From contig JABANP010000070.1 of assembly GCA_013115135.1 (NCBI GenBank), forward strand, positions 1 to 64,000: a stretch of DNA of 64,000 nucleotides. Direction: 5' to 3'. The DNA comes from Perkinsus olseni. Taxonomy: Eukaryota; Perkinsozoa; Perkinsida; Perkinsidae. The notes beneath the pieces were generated by a model. The model was not told the origin of the DNA and ran no database searches. It was given only the letters and a program-made list of their open reading frames with translations. How positions within the stretch are numbered: position 1 is the stretch's first letter; each line of letters begins with the position of its first letter. Positions 12,140-23,000 of the stretch are shown here, one piece after another. The translations under genes and the position numbers were made by a program.

Positions 12140-12362
12140 ATTTCCGTCACGCGCCACGAAATTATCCTTCGTTGACTCGTTCTTGAGTGAATTTAGCCGT
12201 TCCTATTCGTCACGCGCCACGAATTTATGCTCCGTTAACTCGTTTTTGAGTGCATTTAGCCGTTCTTATTCGTCACGCGCTACGAAATCCCCCTCTGTTG
12301 ACTCGTTTTCGAGTGCGTTCAGCCGTTCGTACTTTTCGCGCGCCACGAAATTATTCAGATAC
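12140..12362 (-). repeat. Intron with four antisense GTGGCGCG elements
   Basis: The intron after TWRV in copy A contains four spaced copies of the reverse complement of TTTCGTGGCGCGYGAC (CACGCGCCACGAAATTA and variants), each followed by a related CGTT(A/G)ACTCGTT(T/C)TTGAGTG spacer. The last copy directly supplies the acceptor ...ATTATTCAG. Copy B has three such copies at 22880-23033, so copy number changed after the duplication. Confidence 0.85.
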
Positions 12363-12461
12363 ACACCGTCGTATCGCCTGATATTAACTACAGTTATTTA
12401 CCAGAGAATAATAGGATACTGGGGGCTTATTGGGCTAACAAGATTTGGATACCTTATGCTG

Positions 12462-12561
12462 GTAAAAAAGCAGCGGGAGAGAGCGGCGTTGAGATCAAGT
12501 AAGGAGGTCGTGGGTTCGATCCCTGGGAAGGGTATTTTTTAATGCATTTTTCTACGGCCAG
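12462..12561 (+). other. tRNA-like intron in GT2 core (copy A)
   Basis: A 100-base intron. Its first 73 bases resemble a whole tRNA from the 5' end on: an A-box-like GCAGCGGGAGAGAGCG, an anticodon-arm-sized stretch, then AGGTCGTGGGTTCGATCCCT, and GGGTA followed by six Ts. The acceptor stem does not pair, so it is not a functional tRNA in this form. The same intron is conserved in copy B at 23136-23233. Confidence 0.75.
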
Positions 12562-14681
12562 GTCGGGCAACTCGGGTGTCTTTGAACCGAAGTCGAATGG
12601 AGGTGAGCCATTGGGTTGTGTGTGCAGTGCGTCGAAGAATCTTTTCATCGGTCAGGGTCGAATTCAACTTTTCGCTACGCCCTGGTGATCGACGACATCG
12701 AGACGGTCTTACCCAGCGGTTTCGACCTGCACTCGCTTAATCTTGAGTGAGTTTGAAAAAATTTGCAAATTTACTGGAATCCTGCCGAGAATTTTCCCTT
12801 TTTCAGAGAAACGAGACCCGCAGCGGTTCATTTCCCCGTCACCATTGATCCACGAAATGTAGGAAACGACGGAGCGAAGTTTTTTTCTGATTTTTCTCTT
12901 TTTTCAGAGACCCTCACCAGACTTGGCCAGATTTGCGGATATGCGGCTTTTACTAGAATCAACGCACATCAATTTTCAAGCGCAATTTTTGGGAGGAGCT
13001 CTGGCTACTCAGCGGGGGGTCAGCCTTTGGCACCGTGGAACTCTTGACAAGGTGAGCGGGAAAATTAGGGAAAATTTCTGGAAATTTTCGGTAAAATTAG
13101 TATTTTCGAGATTTGAGGGCTTCGGAAGGTATCTATGGTTGATGAGTGTCATTTATGGAGTTACTCGCTGCGCTACGGATTGACACTTCAGGTGTGTTGA
13201 GCGTGATGCTAGTGACATTTCTTCGATGAAGATTTTTCACTGCGCCACGAAATTATTTGCATTCCTCGGAAGGTTGAAAGTTTCACTGCGCCACGAAATT
13301 ATTTCAGGTTTTGTATGAGCATGGCACGGAGCCCTTCAGGGTGAGCAATTTATACGCGGGGTTGTTGATGCTTCGGCAAAGAGATGACGACACTATTCAA
13401 ACTGCGGAGCAATTAGCTCCTGAAACTTTCGGAAAATCGCCATATGTGAGCCCTGGGAATCGAACCTGTGCGGGAAAGGTGTATGCGGGTCTGCCAGCGT
13501 ACTTGAATAGTTTTGTGACGAGTGAAGCTCACCGTTGGGAAAATTCTGGATATTTTCCATTTTTTCAGGTCGACGTCGGGTTTCAACCGAGGAATCTTTT
13601 AGAATATGTGGCGCAGGAGACCGAGGCTGCAGCGCCTGCAAGATTCATGATGTTGTAAGTGGCCACTATTTGTCGAATTTCTCCCTAGTCGAAAATTCTC
13701 CGATATTTTTCTATTATTCTGAAGTCAAAAAGTCGGTAATTTCTTGTGATACCACATTTTTCAGATACCTTCGTGAACTCCTTTGGGTACCATCCCTCAC
13801 CCACCTCCGATCGGTGATCGTGAAGCCGTTTCTTTTCTTCATCCCAATATTATCCGGAATATTGGACTTCCTGCGCCCTCTGGTAGGTCACGGGTTCGAT
13901 CCTCCGATAAGGCATTTTCTGAATCAATTTTTTTTGAGACGTGAACTTGATTTTTTTTTCTGAATTTTCGTGGAGGTACATGGTGAGGCGCAGGTTCGAT
14001 CCCCGGCGACGTCGTTTTTGTCAGATACTTTGTTCGCTGGTGTTTCGTGACCCGCTGGCACTGTTGGTGATGATCGTCGTTCTGGTCGTCTTTGCATGGC
14101 TTCTGGCCGCCTTGACCTTGGCCTCGGATAAGAAAGGGTGGGATTTTCGGGCGAGCGAGATTGTTTTCGAGCTGACTGCGAATTCGAAAGATAATGGCAT
14201 TCATGATCAAATATATCCCGCTGAGTTCGGGTTATCTTCACGCACGGCGAAGATTTTTGTTAATCTCAGGTTATCAAGAATACGCCGACCGGGCACTTCG
14301 TACGGCATTCGCGGGTTTTTACTTCACCCGTTTTTTCAAGCGATTAATTCATTTACAAGAATAGCTGGGGTAAGAAATGCCGGTCCTGGGAATCGAACCT
14401 GTGCGGGAGATGGTAGCTTTCCCGAGTGAATAAGCGAGATTATTGAGCGAAATATTTTCCACATGATCGTCGAAAAATCAAACGACTTGAAAACCTAGGC
14501 GCCGGGAATTGAACCGGGGACCTTTGGGTTCCTCTCTCAGCACTTCGTACTGCTCTTCGGATCGAACTGGCAAGAGCGTGCTCTGACCGGCGATGAGAAC
14601 TCCTTACGGGTCGGCCTGCGAGTGGACGATATTCGAGACATCCCGCCCTGCCCGCCCAGTACGGAAGTGGACTGGTTTTCG

Positions 14682-14866
14682 GTAATAATGGGAGAAATGT
14701 CGGCCCTGGGGTTCGAACCGGGGACCTCTTGGAGACTGCCGAGAATTTTTTGTGGTATTTTATGATTTTCGTAAAGTTTCAGGGGAAAATTGTTTGTGGA
14801 TATTCGTGCAATTTTCTGTTGAGGTTCGTGACCGCGCGCCACGAAATTATTATGTTGGTGATGCAG
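14682..14866 (+). other. Intron unique to copies A/B before the tail
   Basis: This intron splits the conserved VDWFSVW motif (GACTGGTTTTCG | GTATGG). It carries an antisense T-arm (CCTGGGGTTCGAACCGGGG) near its start and an antisense GCGCGCCACGAAATTAT element near its end. Paralogues C and D read through the same codons without an intron, so it was gained in the A/B lineage or lost twice. The A copy is 185 bases, the B copy (25425-25559) 135 bases. Confidence 0.8.
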
Positions 14867-15127
14867 GTATGGAAGGGCGCGGGCCCGCAGGGTACCGGGG
14901 ATCATCATCACCATCACCCTGATCGCCAAGGCTCCGAAGAATAAGAGGAAAATCTTCGCTGTGCGGAAACGCGCGTATCTTTAGGTTGGGTTGGTTGATA
15001 CTGTTATTGATAGGGTGTTAATTGTAAGATTCATTACCGAATTTACCATTCCGCGGACTTCTGTGTAAAAACGCATTTCCGGGGTCTCCTGAGGGAATCG
15101 GGGAAGCCGTTAGGGGGTCATTGATCT

Positions 15128-15318
15128 GGCGGAGCGAAGCGGTATTGTTATTAGTTTGTACTGGTAATGTAGGCGGAGCGAAGCGGTATTGTTATTAGTT
15201 TGTACTGGTAATGTAGGCGGAGCGAAGCGGTATTGTTATTAGTTTGTACTGGTAATGTAGGCGGAGCGAAGCGGTATTGTTATTAGTTTGTACTGGTAAT
15301 GTAGGCGGAGCGAAGTGG
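15128..15318 (+). repeat. 44-bp minisatellite with GCGGAGCGAAGCG
   Basis: Just over four units of 44 bases start GGCGGAGCGAAGCGGTATTG and end TACTGGTAATGTA. It lies 3' of copy A. The paralogous array 3' of copy B (25853-26091) has more units with base differences, so the two arrays evolved separately after duplication. The same core word also occurs singly inside introns. Confidence 0.9.
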
Positions 15319-15460
15319 TATCTTGAGTAGTGACAGTAATATCGTCCAAACAACGCGAGGTTTCGATCAGGGAGATTGTGTTAGCGGAGCGAAGCGTTTT
15401 TTGTTTGAGACTTTCGAGTCGGTAATAGCAGTACTGCGTTATTGTTGTTGTTCTTCTTCC

Positions 15461-15593
15461 ATGGCCTACAAGTCCACGCCGTCTGCTGCTGCTGGCGGTG
15501 GTAGTTCATCGCACCGTCGGGGTGGGTCGGGCGTGAGGGAGTCCTCGTCGAGGGGCCGTCAGAGCGTTCACTTGCGGACGGCTAACTCTCCAG
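15461..15593 (+). pseudogene. Truncated copy of the first exon of gene C
   Basis: The sequence from ATG 15461 encodes the same Ser/Gly/Arg-rich start (MAYKSTPSAAAGGG...) as gene C at 26228, and homology stops after ACGGCTAACTC. The rest of gene C is missing here, so this is the right-hand end of the duplicated unit A. It marks the duplication breakpoint and has no downstream exons. Confidence 0.85.
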
Positions 15594-16612
15594 AATTTCC
15601 CGTTACCACTACGATTACTCTTCTGTCGATCCGGAAACGCGCTGAGAGACCCCCGTAAAGAGACTGGCTGATTGAGAACACAACACCCGGGTTTTGCCAT
15701 TTGGAATCCAACCTTCCATCTGCTGTCTTCTTATCATCCGCCACTTAGCCTCAGTGTAGCTTCTTGTCGAAGCCGGATAGGATCAGCGACATAAGCATTG
15801 CAATTCCCAGGGCTCATCTCGATTAAAAAATCGAATGCTTTCGCGCACCCTCAGGCGAAGTCCTCTGCATCTGGCCGCGATCTACGATCGTCACCAGCAG
15901 GTTGAGACCCTGGTAGCAGATCCGAAGATCTCTTCTCCCCTGCAGCTCCTTCGTTCAGCTCTCTTCGGCCCAGGGTCAGCGATACATAGAGAGTCCTTCG
16001 ACCTGACCCCAGGAAGATGAGACTGACCGATTCAGAAAAAGGAAAATTACAAATTTTTGGACCCGAAAAACCCCTCGTACTCTTCCGTATGATTGAGTTT
16101 GAAGTACCGTTCATCTAAGAAGCCCCCTGGTGCGTCCCAATAGCATTATATACTCCAAAGGCTAGCGAAAACCCCCGAACAGAGGTTCGAACCCGGGACC
16201 TCCAGGGCTTGGTAACTGCGGGGAGCTAGTAAGTCCTTGAATTGCGAAGACCGCAGCGGCTGGCGAAGGGAGAGTTTTGAAGACCACTGCTGTGTAGAAT
16301 TGGCGTGGCAGTCGGCGGAGCCCTCTGAGCTTAGAGACGTGGCGATTAGACCATGTACAGCACGATGCATAAGCAGAGCTTCTATCGACCATCGACGGAC
16401 GTCCGGTGAGAAATAACGGGCGCCATGACATAGATGCAGCTTGATAAAAGGCGATTTCCGTTGAGCCTCGATGCTACTGTGAATTGTCGGTGTGGCAGCC
16501 GACGCCCTCTGAGCTGAGCGACGAGGCGATTGAACCATGTACAGCACGATGCATAAGAAGAGCTTCTATCGATAAACAAGTTTGTTAACGACCCGGTCGG
16601 TCGATGAATGGG
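15594..16612. other. Spacer between duplicated units, no gene
   Basis: This kilobase is not shared between units A and B. It contains an antisense T-arm-like GAGGTTCGAACCCGGGACC at about 16189-16207 and two diverged copies of a dispersed repeat. I see no exon with membrane or GT2 features. Confidence 0.55.
16262..16580 (-). repeat. Dispersed repeat, two diverged copies
   Basis: Two adjacent minus-strand copies (about 16262-16390 and 16488-16575) share the word TATGCATCGTGCTGTACATG, followed by a TTAG/TCAGCTCAGAGGGC-like stretch. A third copy in plus orientation is at 58424-58545. In all three copies the frame reads YASCCTW, but the repeat context suggests a non-coding element. Origin unknown. 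Confidence 0.65.
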
Positions 16613-17006
16613 GCGTGCTAATTTCGTGGCGCGCGAGAATTTTCTGACGCCCGTCGCGTCACGTCTCAGAGCTCACAGTGTCTTCGTCGCCGTCTCGAAG
16701 CCGGAGGGATATTTTTGTCTGTCATTGCACTTTGATTCCGTTCAGTAGCTCATGCAAGCCTGGGAGGGGCCGTGGTGATGGTACGGCAATTTCGTGGCGC
16801 GCGGTAGTTTTGGTGAGAGTCTGTGAGGAGTCCTCACTGAGGACTTGACGAAGGTGCTCAGTCGAGTTTCTTAGTTCCAGTGAATAGGGTAGTGAAGATC
16901 TCCGATGGTATAGCAGCATTCATCCGTCGTGGGTTCTTGGCCAGGAGTTGTGGGAGGAGCGGTATGATGAGTAGTAGTTGTTGTTATTCACACATTATAA
17001 ATTCAG

Positions 17007-20000
17007 CCCAGTAAATCGGGTATCGACTCCCCGCCCCTTTCGAGCGTCTTGGCGGACCGCCAGCCGTCCGCGACTTCGACTGAGGACGATGGCTGCTCTC
17101 TCACGGCGTCACCATCTTCCTCGTATCAGGAACCGGTTGGGAATAACAAAAGGAATGGTACTATTATTTAGGGTGAAATTCCGGCTGTGGTTTTAACTGT
17201 AATATGGTAATGGCAGTTTTCTTTCCGCGTTCGACGCCGCGCCAGGAAAAAAATTTCCCATTTTCGGGCTTTCATCTTTGACCAATCAACCTGGCATTTA
17301 CTTTTCCTACGTGCAGAATGATTCCGTAAAATCATGATTTTGTGGGAGGGTAGTTCTATGCTCTCATTCTGGACGGTACGGTTTGAGAGCACTTTTGGTA
17401 GTCCCAGGTTCAAGTCGCGTCGAGGGCAATCTCTATTAGAATTTCTTCTGCACGCTGAGTATACTCTGGAAAGCTGCAACCTGCTTAGGGTTTAGCGATG
17501 AGAATCTTCAACCTCTTTTGTATCATGCCAGCATGTAGATAAGATTCGCCGAGAAGCCGGTAGCTCATCTTGTCCTCAGGCATCAAGCAGCAAGCTCGTC
17601 CACCTCTTCCTCGATCTCACAACGCCGCTCCGCCGTCCATCCGGCACCGGCGAACGACTTCGCAAGGAGCAGTGCGCACGACTTTTCCTCGCTCGGAGCG
17701 TCTGGAGGAGGATATTTGGCGTGATGGAGAAATCGACAAAGTCCCGGAGACATACGACATACCGACTTCGAAAGGTCATAAAAGGGAGAAGGGAATTTCG
17801 TGGCGCGCAGTCATGGAATGTGTGTGGGTTTCGACGACTTTTGGGGTTGTTGAATGCGGATTTTGAGTGAAAACTTTCGATGTGTGCCGGAGGTAATAAA
17901 AATTCTGGAAACGATAGAGCTTGGTCAGCTCGGGTCGATTGACCGTCTGTCAATTCCCGTCGTATGCTCGCTGAATGAAATCAGCATAACGGTGGTAGTC
18001 CAGCGAAGTTCACGATGGTTCCCCATGAATATCGATCATCACCCATCGTACTGAAGAGCCGAAAATTTATGACGAATCTTTGAACTTTAACAGAGCAGCG
18101 ATTTTGAAGTAGAAAATGAAAATTATGTTGAACCATGTGTTTTGGTATGCGCAAGCGTGGCAAGAATAAGAAGAAATTAAAATTTGGTTGTTGCCGTTTT
18201 CCGTGAACTTCAACTACCGTGAATGGGAAGCATCTTCTTTTTTTCGCTCGTCTTTGCGAAAATCAGCCACCATTGAATCTGTCGCTGGTTAATTACTTCT
18301 CCGAGCGCATCGGGATCAGCGAGTTTAGGATTACAGACATCATTTATGAGGAAGTCTGAGATTTTTTCCGGCAAGGATTTGCGCGCCATTAATTCTCTTT
18401 ATCGTTGTTTGGAATTCATTTTCGAAGGTGGGAGGGAAGCGATGAAAATTGACGGAGGGTTCAGCTCGGTGTTGGCGGAATCGATAATTTGTTATTTTTT
18501 CTGTCCGCTGTTTTTGTTAGTTTGTTTTTTTCGCAACCGGGCTCGGGGGAAGGAAAGAAATTTCCGGGCGCGCGGTCATTCAGACGGGCTATGAAATAAC
18601 TTTGAAGTCGAGCGGCCGTGAAAAATACAATTTTTACAATGTTCAGGTACAGGTGAAACGGCTGATCGATTTATGATATCATCGGAGCATCATTTTAATG
18701 GCCACGGAAGCGTTCCACACATTGGAGTGGATCCGCGTAAAATGGGGGAAAATTGGTATGGCTTTATTTTTCCGGGGAACGAATTTTTTTCCGGGTTTAC
18801 TTTTGGTTGAAAATTCCTTTTCTGCTTCCGAGGTAACCCACGTTTTTGGAGAAGAAATTTTTTTTTGAATTTTTCGTTCATCACTTTTTCGAGCGCTAAC
18901 AGAGAACTCACAGCCGTTAAGGTCTTCCACGAGATTTTCGTTCTGGCTGAAAATCGCATTCGCGTTCTACTCGGCAAAGCTGCGGCTGTGATCGTTGAAA
19001 ATCTGAAATTTCGTTTTCCCGCAGGTTTTTTCTTCTTGTGGGTGGGAGTTTCGAATCCAACGCCGACAACCGGCGCAACGAGACTAGCCCTGATGCACAT
19101 TTTTACGGGCGATTAGTTGAGTTGGTCGAGCTGATTTTCTTGCGACGTGTGTGACGGAAACTCAGCGATTTCGAGCGGACCGAAATTCCATTGCGGGGTG
19201 GAAAATCGTGGTGGTTGGGTGATTGGAATCAATTAGGGAAAATCCTCTCTGGAAAGCATGAGAATTTGCGAATTTTTTTCGGAGAGAAATCTGTTTATTT
19301 TATCCCCTTTTCCCGACGGTCGGGTCGAATTTTTTTCTTGCCGTAATGTAGACGAGGATATTTATTTGCTCAGGGATGTCACCGCTGGTGGCCCAGAGGA
19401 GCCATCGCGCACGCCCGCCGCTCCACCCGGCACCATCGCGTAGGAGCAGCAGCACTGGGACGACGGGAAGTACTCATAAAAGGTAGTTAAGGAGGTTGGT
19501 GGTTTTACTGGAAAAATTACTGGAGTTGAGGGGAAAAATTGTTACGTTTTTTTCTGATTGATTTGTGAGATTTTGTATGGAATTTTGAGACCGGTCCAGA
19601 GAAACGAAATCTGTCGAGGTATAAAATTCTGACTATGATTTCGCCAACTCGCGTTGCGGACAGGGGGAATCGACGCGAGAGGACGAGCTAGGCGGAAAGA
19701 CGGGCTGGAGATTTTCAAAAGATTTAGCGCAACGAATTTGAATGGGTTTGGTATAGTTTTTGACGCTGGAGGTCCCTGGTTCGAATCCCGGCAAGTAGAA
19801 GGGGATTTTCTCGCGGAATTTTCAGAACTGTTGTGTCGTTGACTGACCCTCTTCATAATCTGCGGCAAATCCCTGGGGGAGATGAAGAGAGCCGAAAGAA
19901 GTATCTCACGAAAGCGGAAGAGGTAAAAAAGTGCCTCAACCAAGAATTGAACTCGGGGTCTTTGGATTAGGAGCGTGAGAGGAAGTTCGAGGAAGAGCAC

Positions 20001-23000
20001 ACTGCAGAGGAGTCCCTGAAGCCGAAACCGAAAGCCTGGCCGATCGCGTCATTTCTGGTTTTCCGGATTCCGGGCGCGGCGATTTATCTCATAGTTTGTG
20101 CAGCACTCGCGGCTACGATATACACGTGGTCGTTGGCATGGATCAAGTCTGGAGGTGAGCGGAGCGAAGCGATTATTATTTGGCATTTATGGGAACTGTG
20201 AGTGGAAAATTGCGCCCCGAAATTTTGAGAAAAAAAATTTTCCGCGTGATACAGATTTACCGGGCCAGGTCCTCCGAGGGCTGAAAAAACGGGAATTTGT
20301 GTCGTTGTTCAGAAACGTACCCACTTTTCGAGTGCCCGAGCGCCTCGGTCGTCCCGCATGATGTTAATGTTGATGGAACATTTTGTCAACTCACATTTTC
20401 CTTCGATAACATCACCAACTATAGGGCGGCAGCGGTGGGCTTCCAAAGTAAGGGATGAGGGTATCTTGCGCACAGCGAAGATTCTGGCAATCTCAGAGGA
20501 TAATGGTGCGGGTTCGACCTGTTGGATACCATCTCGATATCAGTATGAAGATTGCGGTCCGGGACATCTTTGTTATGTGAGTATCTTGGAGAATCTTTGC
20601 GCACGCGGAAGATTTTTGCTCTGCTTGGTAGGTGCGGTGTCATGCGCCTGTCTCGTGTTGGCTCGCCCTTAATGGTCCGAACGGCCAACCCTCACCCAAA
20701 CCGTTGACTGGGAATTCGACGTGTGCTAAAACGGTCAAGTGGGGAGCGGATGAGAATGACTATATCGTAAGCGGAAGGTCCCTGGTTCGATTCCCGGGAT
20801 GGGTATTTTTGTCAGGACCATGGCTGTACGCAGACGATTTATCTCCAGCAAGATCAACCCACCACGGTGCCTCAAACGGCGATAGCAGTCCAGCCGTGAG
20901 TCTGGATCATTCGGGATGAATTTTTGACGGGCGGAAAAATTGCGGCTATTCGCGTTTTTACCGATTTTTTTTCTGAAAAATGGGACCTGGAGATCCTTCT
21001 TCTTTGTTGTGGTCGTTCGTTTGTATCGGATGCAGCCACGGGATTCAACCGTCACGCGCCAGGAAATTATTTCGGGTCACGACAGATACTGTGATTTCAC
21101 CAGCACGGTCTCGCCCGCTGACATCATCGGCATCAGAGGACTCTTCCTGGGAGTTCTCGTGTTCTTACTGACGTATATTGGTAGGGTTGAAGTTAGCGCG
21201 CGCCCAGGTGATCGATTTGCTTATCAGTGGCCGTGCTGACGATTCGTACGGCATTCAAACGGGTCATGACGACCCATGCGGCGGAACTGTCGATTTTGGA
21301 ATCTCAGATGAACGACGTCAGAGAGGACATGCATTCAGTGGTGAGTTTAATAAAATGCCGGCGGTGGGATTCGAACCTGGGTGGGAATTTTCGCTGTTGT
21401 TTAGGTTGAAAGGCGTTGGTGTGGTTTACCTGTGGTTGCTGGGCCGCCGCATGATTTTATGGACCATAATGGACCGAAGTTCGAGACGGGGAGTTTGCTG
21501 GAATTGGTAGTACAATAGGTTCAAGTGCTGATGGTTGGACGTTCTATCCCGTGGTCTGTCGTATTTCAGAATACCGCTGCGAAACCTGGGAAGCCTCCTA
21601 TGACCTCGGCTGACCATAAGAGGAGGTAATCGAAAGGTCCCGGGTTCGATTCCGGGGAGGGGAAACTTTTTTGTTGTTTTAGATTTGCCTCGGGGAGTTG
21701 GCGGTATCGTCTGAGGTTGATGGCGGGACTGAGAGCTCGAAAAAAGGCGATGGTAAGAGACGCCGAGATTTAGTGGCGCGCGGGAAGAATCCTGATGGTG
21801 GGGGACGGGGTACAGCCCTTACTGGAATCCCACCGGAGAAATTTACCCAATTTTCGGAAACGATTTTACGGGTTATTTCCCCCTGTTTGCAGGTTGCATC
21901 CCGTGTGCGGAATCAGACCGCCATAATGGGTATCAGCTATCTCCTCCTCATCGTCTGCATAATGTGCCTGGTGCTGCTTGATCAACCCATGAATTATGTC
22001 GAGTAGGTCCAGCTTCACCTCTGCCATGCGGAAGGTCCCTGGTTCGAATCCCAGGACCTCCTTTTTTCCGTTACACGGTTTCTCCCAGATTTTCCCCTCG
22101 AGGATTCCTGGACCCGATCGTCCATCCCGATACCCGCAACTCCGATCAAGGCGTCTACGCTTGGCTGGACGTCCTGGCCTTCAGCGACTATATAATTGAA
22201 TTCTTCGTGAGACTGCTTCCCGCCCGGGTTCGATCCCGGGGCTGGGCATCTTTTTAGAATTTTTTTCGCCAGGTCCTCGGATTTGGAATTGCATCTTCGT
22301 TCTTCAAAAGACGGAAAGAGCGCCGATCTGCTGAAAAAGGTGACAAAAAATTTGACCAGTTTAAAATTTTCTGATTTTTTCGCGATTCGTCCCAGCGCTG
22401 CCTGATTTTATTGCATTTTTGCAGGTTTGCACGATGCTCCCCATGAACTCAACACGGCGTCTACTGGCATCTCGCCGCCGGCAAGAGACGTCGAGGTGAA
22501 TTTCGTGGCGCGTGACGGTCGAGCCTCTTGCGATTTCGTGGCGCGCGACATGGCCTTTTTCAGCTCGGAGCGGAGTCGTCTGTTCATGAAGAAATCGTCA
22601 AGTCCGGGAGTGACGCCATCTTCCCGGATAGTATGTGCGCTATTGTCCTGGTAAATCCTTAGCGGAGCGAAGCGTTTTTTTATCATTTTTCATTCTCAGT
22701 TACCGGGAAACGGTGCTTGTACGTGGAATGTCGATAGCCGTAGGAATCTAGTCCGGTGTCTGACGCGACTGCTGGACATCGGCTTGCCCGCCCGGCAAAT
22801 CTTTGTGGTGGATTGTGGATCGGGCTTGACTCCGGTGGACGATACGTGGCGAGTGGTAAGTGGGTTTTTGAGAGATGCTTCCGTCACGCGCCACGAAATT
22901 ATCCTCCGTTAACTCGTTTTTGAGTGCATGTAGCTGTTCTTATTCGTCACGCGCCACGAAATCTCTTTTTGTTAACTCGTTTTCGAGTGCGTTTAGCCGT

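Larger units (their letters stand above)
3395..14944 (+). pseudogene. GT2-like membrane glycosyltransferase, copy A (disrupted)
   Basis: This is the first of four tandem paralogues and near-identical to copy B. The start given is the first exon I can match to B (Ser/Pro-rich, after a ...TTCAG acceptor); the true start is unknown. Recognisable parts in order: Arg-rich exon with VAQRS (about 8650-8755), TM exon (about 9220-9400), Cys-rich luminal exons (9600-10160), further TM exons (10260-10440, 11155-11262), GT2 core with FVVDCGSGLTP (about 12060), NYSYLPENN (about 12390), ALVIDDIE..LP (about 12675) and VSLWHRG (about 13025), C-terminal TM exons (13765-14350), and tail VDWFSVW ending at TAA 14942-14944. 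Two lesions relative to B: sequence from about 4042 to 7045 replaces an N-terminal exon with transposon fragments, and one extra base near 11714 shifts the frame. I therefore call it a probable pseudogene, though splicing around the lesions is not excluded. Confidence 0.7.

Noticed and set aside
19376..19483. Premature TAG in copy B in the VAQRS exon
   Set aside because: The stop is only in a wrong frame. In the frame shared by A, B and D the exon is open and B differs by an in-frame triplet and synonymous changes.
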